From Acinetobacter sp. ANC 4910 (GTDB lineage: Bacteria; Pseudomonadota; Gammaproteobacteria; Pseudomonadales; Moraxellaceae), in the NCBI RefSeq assembly GCF_004331035.1, contig NZ_SJNT01000002.1:124001-188000 (forward strand): a stretch of DNA of 64,000 bases. The letters are read 5' to 3'. Below are positions 52,833 to 59,968 of this stretch, in pieces. Made by a program: the position numbers and the translations under genes. The notes under the pieces were generated by a model. The model had not been told where the DNA came from. It saw only the letters and a program-made list of their open reading frames with translations, and searched no databases. Position 1 is the first letter of the stretch, and every line of letters begins with the position of its first letter.

Positions 52833-53357
52833 ATGAGCAATTTAAACAGGCAATTTCAAAACTTAGCAGGTATCGGAACCGTCATTGCAGTCGATGCATC
52901 TGCAGGCAAAATTCGCTTAAAAATTGATGAGAACGAAACCGATTGGATTCCAATCCCAACCATTGCTGCAGGTGTGGTGAAATTTTGGCGATGCCCAACG
53001 ATAGGCGAACAATTTGCTGTCACAGCTCAAGGCGGTGAGCTCACCAGTGCCATACCTCAAATCAGCATTTTTTCTGAGGAAAATCCACCTCCGACTGACA
53101 ATCCAGACGAAGTTTTTATTCAGCTTGGTGAGCATAGCATTGTGGTCAACGTTGCCACGGGTGTAGCTAATTTCAAATTAAACAAATGTATTTTCGATGT
53201 GCCCGAAACCCTCTTTAAGGGCAAAGTTCATGCTGAACAGGAAATCAGTTCTGCCATTGATGTCATTGCTGGAAAAGTAAGTTTAGTCAAACATCCTCAT
53301 GGTGGTGTTCGTGGTGGACCCGATCAATCTGGTCCTCCTATGGTTACTGGAGCATAA
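52833..53357 (+). CDS. V: P2-like baseplate spike protein (gpV)
   Basis: 174 residues (P2 gpV has 211). It has the OB-fold start GIGTVIAVDASAGKIRL and KIDENETDWIPIPTIAAG, then beta-repeats that form the spike helix, and the iron-site-like KHPHGGVRGG near the C terminus. It punctures the outer membrane during infection. First gene of the rightward baseplate operon V-W-J-I-H. Confidence 0.9.
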   Translation: MSNLNRQFQNLAGIGTVIAVDASAGKIRLKIDENETDWIPIPTIAAGVVKFWRCPTIGEQFAVTAQGGELTSAIPQISIFSEENPPPTDNPDEVFIQLGEHSIVVNVATGVANFKLNKCIFDVPETLFKGKVHAEQEISSAIDVIAGKVSLVKHPHGGVRGGPDQSGPPMVTGA

Positions 53358-53360
53358 ATA

Positions 53361-53732
53361 ATGAAAGGTATGTCTAGATTAACTGGTTTAGCAATTACAG
53401 ATGATGAAAGCCAAGAGTATGCACACTTAAAACAATCCATTCACGACATTTTAAGCACCCTTATCGGTACACGCTTATGCCGTCGCAATTATGGCTCATT
53501 GGTTCCTGAATTGATCGATCAACCCTGTAACGAACTTACTGAAGTTAAGCTCATGTCCGCTGCTGCAACTTCACTAATTCGTTTTGAACCTCGTATCAAA
53601 ATCAGTCAGATCCGAGTGAATCAATCCTCGCAGACACCAGGGAAATGGGATTTTTTCATTTTGGGCAACCAAATCTCAGCTATGGGTGAAAAATCCTTCA
53701 CCGAAAACTTTCTGATTGGAGCTGCTGCATGA
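53361..53732 (+). CDS. W: P2-like baseplate protein W (gpW)
   Basis: 123 residues. SIHDILSTLIGTRLCRRNYG and the preceding region match gpW/gp25-like lysozyme-fold baseplate proteins. Its stop overlaps the gene J start by 4 bp. It forms the baseplate wedge with J and I. Confidence 0.92.
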   Translation: MKGMSRLTGLAITDDESQEYAHLKQSIHDILSTLIGTRLCRRNYGSLVPELIDQPCNELTEVKLMSAAATSLIRFEPRIKISQIRVNQSSQTPGKWDFFILGNQISAMGEKSFTENFLIGAAA

Positions 53733-54625
53733 GCACCACACGTATTGATTTATCAGCTCTCCCCTTCCCCAATGTATTAGAAACGTTGGACTACGAAGCC
53801 GAGCTACAAGAATGTAAAGCTGATTTAATTTCGAGAGATCCTGATCTTGCACCGGTTCTAAATTATGAAAGCGAACCTTTGGTCAAATTGCTGCAAACGT
53901 TCGCATATCGACAATTATTAAAAACTGGCAACATCAATGAAAAAGCCAAAGCCTTGATGCTTGCTTATGCCAAAGGCTCCGATCTGGATCACCTCGCAGC
54001 GAACCGAAATGTTTATCGTAAAACCATCATTGAAGCAGATCCAACCACATCCCCACCGACTGAAGCGGTGATGGAAGAGGATGAAGATTTAAGACGACGA
54101 ACTCAACTCGAACCAGAGTCAATGTCGGCAGGTTCAGAAGGTTGCTATCAATTTTGGGGCTTATCAGCACATGGCCATATCAAAGATATTGCGGTGAGTA
54201 CCCCCAATTCTGGATACGTTGATATCTGGGTACAAAGTCATATAAACGAAATTGCGCCACAATCACTTTTAACAACCGTGGATCAAACACTTACTCCAAG
54301 TACGCGCAGACCCTTTACCGATAAAGTCACGGTTAAAGCTGCCACACCTACCAATTGGACTTTAAATGCGTCATTGGTACTTTTCCCTGGTCCCGATACA
54401 GAAGTCGTGAGGCAGGCTGCTGAAACTGCTTTAGCTGAATACATCAAGATCACTAACTCGCTAGGCTATGACGTAACTCGCAGCGGATTATTTCGAGCAT
54501 TGCACCAGGGCGGAGTTCAAAACGTCATTATCAATAATCCACCGAATGACATTGTTATACCTAAAAGTAGATATGCAAAAAATATTGGTATAACCATCAA
54601 TATTACGGAGTTTAGAGATGTCTAG
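53729..54625 (+). CDS. J: P2-like baseplate wedge protein J (gpJ)
   Basis: 298 residues (P2 gpJ has 302). FAYRQLLKTGNINEKAKALM, DLDHLAANRNVYRKT and EDEDLRRRTQLEPESMSAGS match the baseplate J family. It overlaps gene I by 8 bp. The wedge links the spike to the tail fibre. Confidence 0.94.
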   Translation: MSTTRIDLSALPFPNVLETLDYEAELQECKADLISRDPDLAPVLNYESEPLVKLLQTFAYRQLLKTGNINEKAKALMLAYAKGSDLDHLAANRNVYRKTIIEADPTTSPPTEAVMEEDEDLRRRTQLEPESMSAGSEGCYQFWGLSAHGHIKDIAVSTPNSGYVDIWVQSHINEIAPQSLLTTVDQTLTPSTRRPFTDKVTVKAATPTNWTLNASLVLFPGPDTEVVRQAAETALAEYIKITNSLGYDVTRSGLFRALHQGGVQNVIINNPPNDIVIPKSRYAKNIGITINITEFRDV

Positions 54626-55139
54626 CTTACTCCCTCCAAATGCGACAAAACTCGAAAGAAATATTGAACAACTTGGTGAGCGTACTACTCGACTACCTGT
54701 GCCATTCATTGAGTTGCACCGAGTCGAGCAATGTCCTGTGCCATTTCTTGCTTGGCTTGCTTGGGATCATCGCGTCGAGTATTGGAGATCAGATTGGAGC
54801 GAAGCAGAAAAACGTCAAGCCATTAAGGAAAGTAGAGTATTCAATGCCCAACGTGGCACACGTTCTTCAATAGAAAGTTTGCTCAGTAAATTTGCAGAAA
54901 ATTTTCAGCTCAAAGCATGGCATGAGTTTAATCCACCACAAGCCCCTTTTACCTTTGTGGTGATTATCAAAGACATATCTATTTCTATTGATCAACTTCT
55001 ACAGATTCAAACTTCGGTCGAAGCCACCAAATCTGCTCGAGATAATTTTTCAATTTCAGCCAAAGTTGTGAGCAGTGGAAATATTCAAATCGTGGGTGCC
55101 TGCCATTCAGGTGAAACCGTTAAATTAAGTACACTTTAG
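54618..55139 (+). CDS. I: P2-like tail protein I (gpI)
   Basis: 173 residues. LLPPNATKLERNIEQLGERT and PFLAWLAWDHRVEYWRSDWS match gpI. It belongs to the baseplate and joins the tail-fibre attachment. It starts inside the end of gene J. Confidence 0.92.
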   Translation: MSSLLPPNATKLERNIEQLGERTTRLPVPFIELHRVEQCPVPFLAWLAWDHRVEYWRSDWSEAEKRQAIKESRVFNAQRGTRSSIESLLSKFAENFQLKAWHEFNPPQAPFTFVVIIKDISISIDQLLQIQTSVEATKSARDNFSISAKVVSSGNIQIVGACHSGETVKLSTL

Positions 55140-55147
55140 GAAAAAAT

Positions 55148-56656
55148 ATGGCAGCAAAATATTATGTGACGCTTACGGATTTCGGTGCAACGCAAATTGC
55201 ACAGGCACATGATGTGGCTTCAATTACATTAAGTGAGCTTGTTCTTGGTGATGCCAATGGCATTCCTTATGACCCCATCACTCAAAAAAGTCGAACGGCT
55301 CTCATCAACCAAAGGGCAAGTGTTCCCGTGCAATCCGTTCAAATCAATGGTGCTGTAACCACCGTTACTGCAACTATTGAAGCCAATATCGGTGGATTTA
55401 ATTTGCATGAAATTGGTTTAAAGGATAATGCAGGAAAACTGATTTATATCGGAAACTATCATGGAGCTTATAAACCTGTGATCGCTGAAGGTGCTGGCGG
55501 TGAATTAACCATTAGCATTGATATAACTACAGAGTCAGGCAGAGATGCATTAATCAGTATCGATCCAAATATGGTTACAGCCAATAAAGATTGGGTGATC
55601 AAAAATTTCGCAACAATTCTTGCATTAAAACAACTTAAAGAGTTGATGGAAAATGCTGATACAGACACACGGCAACAATTGTCTGAAGCAGTTGAAGCCT
55701 TGCAGCTCCAGCTTTCAAATCTAGCCAATGGTCTCGAATCTTTATATCCGAAGGTGATTCTGTCAGGTGTTATTAAACAAGGTGATGCACGGGTAATTAA
55801 TCGCCCTGCAAATAGCAATATCAACTTTTTAGATCCTCGTTATGCAATTCACATTACACCAGAGGGTGGGCATGAAGCTTGGACGATTACACGTCAAGAT
55901 GCCAGAATTGATTTATATGTTTTTGATCGGTCAGGTTCCGCCCGTATTGGATATAACGGCAACGTTAGTTGGTCGATTGTACAAGTTGAAGGTTTAACTT
56001 CAACAACGGGAAACGGGACTTATGTATATACAGGCACACCAGTCGTTTTTCCTATTCTTTCAGGTGAATCAAAAGCCTTCACTATTATTGGTGCTGGAGG
56101 TGGTGGCGGTTCTTCACGTTATGTAGATTTGAATGAGACTCCAACCCCACCAGAGCTTAAAGGTCAAAATGGTCAGGATAGCTATATCTCTATTGATGGC
56201 ACGACAATCAAATTTATAGCAGGTGGAGGCAAAGGTGGTGTTGGTGGTGTAGTTGGAGATGGTGGTCAAAAGATTGATGGTCTTGCAGGCGAAGGAGGAA
56301 AATACCTACTCGAAGGAGAATTTACTTCTGCAAATCGACATGAAGGTGAAACTGGTAGCGCAACGGCTGAAGATCATACTGGAGCATCCAGTGATATGGA
56401 AAGCCGTGGTGCAGGTGGGGATGGTGCAGATGGTTCTTTAGATCGTGCTATTGGCTTTGGTGGTGGAGCTGGTGAAGGCGCAAAAATTACCATGGTCTAT
56501 ACCAATAACACAACTGAAACCCAGTATATCCGTCTGTATGTTGGCAAAGGCGGTACTGGTGAACGTTCTTTAATTGCGGCTGATTCAACCCCAGACCAAT
56601 ATGTCGCAGGTGAAGATGGCTCACATGGTTTTATTCGTGTTGCGAGTGCTATTTAA
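55148..56656 (+). CDS. H: P2-like tail-fibre protein (gpH) with a glycine-rich receptor-binding part
   Basis: 502 residues. The N terminus (about 1-150) has the phage tail-collar block YYVTLTDFGATQIAQAHDVA and FNLHEIGLKDNAGKLIYIGN (DUF3751). After a helical region comes GAGGGGGSS and a series of glycine-rich segments (AGGGKGGVGGVVGDGG, AGGDGADGSLDRAIGFGGG) typical of poly-glycine sandwich adhesins that bind bacterial surface receptors. The C-terminal region may determine host range. The start is 8 bp after gene I. Confidence 0.88.
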   Translation: MAAKYYVTLTDFGATQIAQAHDVASITLSELVLGDANGIPYDPITQKSRTALINQRASVPVQSVQINGAVTTVTATIEANIGGFNLHEIGLKDNAGKLIYIGNYHGAYKPVIAEGAGGELTISIDITTESGRDALISIDPNMVTANKDWVIKNFATILALKQLKELMENADTDTRQQLSEAVEALQLQLSNLANGLESLYPKVILSGVIKQGDARVINRPANSNINFLDPRYAIHITPEGGHEAWTITRQDARIDLYVFDRSGSARIGYNGNVSWSIVQVEGLTSTTGNGTYVYTGTPVVFPILSGESKAFTIIGAGGGGGSSRYVDLNETPTPPELKGQNGQDSYISIDGTTIKFIAGGGKGGVGGVVGDGGQKIDGLAGEGGKYLLEGEFTSANRHEGETGSATAEDHTGASSDMESRGAGGDGADGSLDRAIGFGGGAGEGAKITMVYTNNTTETQYIRLYVGKGGTGERSLIAADSTPDQYVAGEDGSHGFIRVASAI

Positions 56657-57087
56657 TGATTAAACAAATTGAAGGTTATGTGTGGGATCAAGAGATTACT
56701 TCTCCTGCTATTTTAAATTCTATCAACAGTATTAAAGATCGACTTACATATCTAACAGATGGTCTAAAAATTGTGGGCACGTCTCATCCATTTTATGGTG
56801 TTCAGATTTATGGATGGCGTTCACCCTTACCTGATCACATAGATAACACGGGGCATGTATTCATCATGCCGATTCATATCTCCACAGGTAGTGACCGTAT
56901 GATTTGTGCAGATAGTGCTTGTGATTTAAAGATCGGGCACATGTATGTGCTTGATGATAAAAAGCCACACAGTACGGAAGGGGGTGGCGATGTAATTGCA
57001 CTTTTTATGGGTTCTTACAAAGCCAAGGTATTGAATGAGGAATTATATCAACATGTATTTAATGAGTTTGTCGGGTATTTAAAGTAA
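56656..57087 (+). CDS. Unknown protein at the tail-fibre-assembly position
   Basis: 143 residues, unrecognised. The block HVFIMPIHISTGSDRMICAD followed by GHMYVLDDKKPHSTEGGGDV has spaced histidines and looks like a small cupin or 2-oxoglutarate-enzyme-like beta-sandwich. It overlaps the fibre gene stop by one base. In P2 this place is gene G, a fibre-assembly chaperone, but the sequence shows no DUF4376-type resemblance I can support. It could modify or fold the fibre. Confidence 0.6.
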   Translation: MIKQIEGYVWDQEITSPAILNSINSIKDRLTYLTDGLKIVGTSHPFYGVQIYGWRSPLPDHIDNTGHVFIMPIHISTGSDRMICADSACDLKIGHMYVLDDKKPHSTEGGGDVIALFMGSYKAKVLNEELYQHVFNEFVGYLK

Positions 57088-57093
57088 TAGTTA

Positions 57094-57116
57094 TCCTGAA
57101 TAGGTTTTAATCAGGA
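57094..57116 (+). promoter_or_regulatory. Late-operon activator box, copy 3 (before gene FI)
   Basis: TCCTGA, 11 nt, TCAGGA, identical in the 23 bp to the copy at 52743. It lies 72 nt before the FI start at 57189. Confidence 0.6.
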
Positions 57117-57188
57117 TTCAAACATTCGCACCCAGATCAATCCCCCCTCAAGATAACTCCACAAGCCAAACTACTTTTGGAGTTATCT

Positions 57189-57803
57189 ATGGCGCAGTCC
57201 CATCACGGCATTTCTGGCCGTGAAGTTCAAAGTGGCATCATCCCTATGCGTGATGCTCAAACAAATGTTATTGCAATGATTGCATTTGCCGATGACGCAG
57301 ATCCTAGCGTATTTCCTGAGAACGTTCCTGTTCGTGTTCCATCAATTAACCAAGTTTTATCCAGTGCAGGTGTAACAGGTAACTTGCGAAAAAACTTAGA
57401 AATCACGGCATTAATCACCAATCCAACACTGATTATTGTTCGAGTCCCTACCCCATTTAATGGTCCAATATTTACAGCAAGCAAAGTGATTGGCACAACG
57501 ACATCGGCAGGTCGTACTGGCATTCAGGCGCTACTGACAGCAAAGTCTATTTTAGGTCTAATCCCTAAAATTATTATTGCTCCCGATGTTGAAAGCCCTG
57601 ATGTCGTTGAAGGATTAGCTGCTGTGTGCAAAAAGCTACGCGCATATAGCTACGTTACTCCTCGTGATGAAGATGCAGTAATGCTAGATACGGCTGAAGC
57701 AGTCACGGCTTACCGACAAACTTTAAGCCATCGTGAAATTGAAATCGTCTGGCCCGAATTCACCAGTGGCAATGTATTTTTAGGTACTGACTCGGGGGAG
57801 TAA
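57189..57803 (+). CDS. FI: Tail sheath protein FI, N-terminal half, interrupted
   Basis: About 204 residues from ATG at 57189, with GGAG 6-9 nt upstream. The start MAQSHHGISGREVQSG and VVEGLAAVCKKLRAYSYVTP with IEIVWPEFTSGNVFLGTDSG match the first half of the P2 contractile sheath (about 395 residues intact). A TAA at 57801 stops it in the middle of the protein; the remainder is in the separate frame at 58290. About 490 bp lie between. A run of five G precedes the stop and a 10-bp hairpin follows it. Confidence 0.85.
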   Translation: MAQSHHGISGREVQSGIIPMRDAQTNVIAMIAFADDADPSVFPENVPVRVPSINQVLSSAGVTGNLRKNLEITALITNPTLIIVRVPTPFNGPIFTASKVIGTTTSAGRTGIQALLTAKSILGLIPKIIIAPDVESPDVVEGLAAVCKKLRAYSYVTPRDEDAVMLDTAEAVTAYRQTLSHREIEIVWPEFTSGNVFLGTDSGE

Positions 57804-57805
57804 TA

Positions 57806-57833
57806 CCCCCTCACACAATAAGTTGTGAGGGGG
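57806..57833 (+). other. 10-bp hairpin directly after the split point of the sheath gene
   Basis: CCCCCTCACA (57806-57815) and TGTGAGGGGG (57824-57833), perfect stem, 8-nt loop, starting 8 nt after the GGGGG run at 57794-57798. It could stimulate a -1 frameshift. Confidence 0.6.
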
Positions 57834-57892
57834 CAAGCCAAGTAATCGCATTTAGTCACCTAGCAGGTCGTTGGGAATTATATGTAAATGAT

Positions 57893-58147
57893 ATGGATAA
57901 CCCATTTGCAAGCGGTAATATCGGAGCAATTTTAGGACAATTTTCATTAGCTTATATGGATCGAATCACGGCCGATTACGACGGATACGTTGATATGCAG
58001 AATATTGATGATGTTGCGTATAGAATTAAATTTGTACCGATCTCTGACGCTTTCTACACATTAAATCCTGATGTAGTGAACTCATCGTTTATAGAACATG
58101 AGGATGGTAGTTTAACCTTCTGCTTAAATCCAACACCGACCACTTGA
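57893..58147 (+). CDS. Small protein inside the sheath insertion, unknown
   Basis: 84 residues from ATG at 57893. The same frame is open upstream to 57791 (SQVIAFSHLAGRWELYVNDM), so the coding frame is longer than its ATG suggests and would follow the sheath if the ribosome slipped back one base at the G run. The sequence is acidic: ITADYDGYVDMQNIDDVAYR and FIEHEDGSLTFCLNPTPTT. It is not recognised. It may be the C-terminal end of another phage tail gene carried in with the insertion. Confidence 0.45.
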   Translation: MDNPFASGNIGAILGQFSLAYMDRITADYDGYVDMQNIDDVAYRIKFVPISDAFYTLNPDVVNSSFIEHEDGSLTFCLNPTPTT

Positions 58148-58157
58148 TCAAAAAATT

Positions 58158-58183
58158 AAAAAACCACCTTCGGGTGGTTTTTT
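58158..58183 (+). terminator. Intrinsic terminator in the sheath insertion
   Basis: AAAAAACCACC (58158-58168), loop TTCG, GGTGGTTTTTT (58173-58183); 11-bp stem with T-run. It would stop transcription of the N-terminal sheath unit. Confidence 0.88.
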
Positions 58184-58197
58184 AGTATTTCATTAAA

Positions 58198-58220
58198 TCC
58201 TGAATAGCATTTAATCAGGA
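58198..58220 (+). promoter_or_regulatory. Late-operon activator box, copy 4 (before the C-terminal sheath part)
   Basis: TCCTGA, 11 nt (ATAGCATTTAA), TCAGGA. It lies 69 nt before the ATG at 58290, the same distance as in the other copies, so the C-terminal sheath part has its own late promoter. Confidence 0.58.
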
Positions 58221-58289
58221 ACACTCAAATAGCAGCAGCAAAACATTCACAGCATGATTAACCCATCAATCCTATGACATGGAAATATC

Positions 58290-58913
58290 ATGCCTGAACC
58301 AACCCTATTGTATGGACACGGTATTTTTACTGCCGTTGTCACTGCAGCAGCTCTACGAGCTGAAACCGATGAAAAAGTCGGTTGGCATAAATCCGTATCC
58401 AATATCCCAGTGACTGGTCCAACTGGAATCAGCCAGCCCATTACTTGGGATCTGGAAGATCCTGACACAGATGCAGGCTACTTAAACCGTAACGACTGCA
58501 CAACCCTTATGCAGCATTTAGGTTTTCGATTCTGGGGCAATCGAAATTGCTCAGACGATCCGCGCTTTTCTTTTGAAGTCGCAACACGTACCGCTCAATT
58601 CATCCTCGAAACCATTTTAAATGGCTGTTTCCCTTTTGTGGACCAACCTCTTACGCCTTACTTGGCCAAAGACATCATTGACTCTATCAATGCTGAGCTA
58701 CAAGAGCATGTCACGGCTCGTCACCTATTGGGGGCTTCGGTTTGGTATGACGCTGCTCAAAACTCAATCCAAGGTTTACAACAAGGTCAGCTCTGGGTCG
58801 ATTATGACTACACCCCTGTTCCAACCCTTGAAAACTTAGGCTTAAACCAACGCATTACCGATCGCTATTTAGTTGATTTCAGTAAATTGCTTGGTGGTGG
58901 CACAACGACCTAA
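58290..58913 (+). CDS. FI: Tail sheath protein FI, C-terminal half
   Basis: 207 residues from ATG at 58290. The sequence continues the P2 sheath: GWHKSVSNIPVTGPTGISQP, FRFWGNRNCSDDPRFSF, and PVPTLENLGLNQRITDRYL near the end. Together with 57189-57803 it makes up a whole sheath without apparent overlap or gap. So FI has been cut by an insertion and not duplicated. Whether the halves assemble into a contractile sheath is unknown; if not, the phage cannot make an infectious tail. Confidence 0.88.
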   Translation: MPEPTLLYGHGIFTAVVTAAALRAETDEKVGWHKSVSNIPVTGPTGISQPITWDLEDPDTDAGYLNRNDCTTLMQHLGFRFWGNRNCSDDPRFSFEVATRTAQFILETILNGCFPFVDQPLTPYLAKDIIDSINAELQEHVTARHLLGASVWYDAAQNSIQGLQQGQLWVDYDYTPVPTLENLGLNQRITDRYLVDFSKLLGGGTTT

Positions 58914-58924
58914 GGAGTCGATAC

Positions 58925-59431
58925 ATGCTTCCTCGTACACTGAAAAACTTTAATGTTTTTGTTGATACACATTCTTGGGCAGGTGTTGTTGAGTCAATCG
59001 CAATCCCCAAAATCACCAAGAAAACAGACGACTATCGTGGCGCAGGCATGATTGGTGATGTTGCACTGGCTATGGGCTATGAAAAGCTCGAAGGTGAAGT
59101 CACCTATGCAGGCTTTGACGTTAAACAATATCGTCAACTTGGCGTTTGTGGCACTTCTGATTTACCCGTGCGCTATGTCGGTGTTTATGAACGACAAGAC
59201 AATTGCACCCGTCAAAATGTAGAAATTTATATGCGTGGCCAGGCATTAGAACTTGATCCTGGTGATAGCAAAAATGGTGAACGTACCGAAATCACAATGA
59301 CCTACAACTACACCTATTTCCGTATGGAAGTTGATGGTGTTGTACAAGTTGAGCTTGATTTCATCAACGGTAAAGAACGTTTTGGCGATAGTGATCTCGC
59401 AACAGCAATCCGTGAATTACTCGGTCTATAA
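58925..59431 (+). CDS. FII: P2-like tail tube protein (gpFII)
   Basis: 168 residues (P2 FII has 172). LPRTLKNFNVFVDTHSWAGV, IAIPKITKKTDDYRGAGMIG and MTYNYTYFRMEVDGVVQVEL match the contractile tail-tube family. It starts 11 bp after the C-terminal sheath part, with GGAG in front. Confidence 0.95.
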   Translation: MLPRTLKNFNVFVDTHSWAGVVESIAIPKITKKTDDYRGAGMIGDVALAMGYEKLEGEVTYAGFDVKQYRQLGVCGTSDLPVRYVGVYERQDNCTRQNVEIYMRGQALELDPGDSKNGERTEITMTYNYTYFRMEVDGVVQVELDFINGKERFGDSDLATAIRELLGL

Positions 59432-59475
59432 GATCGGGTAACCCCTCCCCCCTCAAATTAAACCAGGATAAATCC

Positions 59476-59829
59476 ATGACAACTGCAGAGAAAAACCAAA
59501 CTACAGAAAGCTCAACTGATCAGAATGTTCAATCAATCACTGATCCCAACATTCGAATTGTAGAGCTCGAGAATCCTATCATTCGAGGGACTGAATCAAT
59601 TACTCAAATTACTCTGCGTAAGCCGAACGTTGGAACGTTACGTAATTTAAGCCTACAAGATGTTTTGAAGTGGCAAGTAGAAGCAACCAATACCCTTTTG
59701 ACGCGTATCACAGCCCCAAGCCTTAGCATCGCTGACTTAAATGGAATGGACATTGGTGATTACACATCGCTGGCCGTGGAGTTAACCAATTTTTTGGTGA
59801 GTGCGAAGGCAAAATCCCAAGCAGTGTAG
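59476..59829 (+). CDS. E: P2-like tail assembly protein E (gpE)
   Basis: 117 residues. TESITQITLRKPNVGTLRNL and SIADLNGMDIGDYTSLAVEL match gpE, a tail assembly chaperone. At 59790-59796 it contains T TTT TTG in the right frame for a -1 shift, exactly as in P2, so part of the ribosomes continue into E'. Confidence 0.92.
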   Translation: MTTAEKNQTTESSTDQNVQSITDPNIRIVELENPIIRGTESITQITLRKPNVGTLRNLSLQDVLKWQVEATNTLLTRITAPSLSIADLNGMDIGDYTSLAVELTNFLVSAKAKSQAV

Positions 59830-59954
59830 ATGAAGTCATTGCCAATCTAGCGGTAATTTTCCACTGGACACCAAAGGATTGCGAGGATTTTGAAATTGAA
59901 GAGCTGATGCAATGGAATGAACGTGCAAAAGCTCGTAGTGAAGTACAAAAGTAA
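59796..59954 (+). CDS. E': P2-like E' extension, made by -1 frameshifting from E
   Basis: In the -1 frame the reading continues after TTTTTTG with GECEGKIPSS and VDEVIANLAVIFHWTPKD to EELMQWNERAKARSEVQK and a stop at 59952-59954. The pattern (LAVIFHW, DELMQWNERA) matches gpE' of P2. The E+E' fusion (59476-59954) and E alone chaperone the tape-measure protein. No independent start codon of quality is visible, which agrees with programmed frameshifting. Confidence 0.85.
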   Translation, partial: GECEGKIPSSVDEVIANLAVIFHWTPKDCEDFEIEELMQWNERAKARSEVQK

Positions 59955-59968
59955 ATAGGCAATGGTGA

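Noticed and set aside
57800..58290. Group I intron or intein in the sheath gene
   Set aside because: No conserved intron core or splice-site pairing could be recognised, no homing endonuclease or intein motif is coded, and the insert has a terminator and a new start codon, which argue against splicing.
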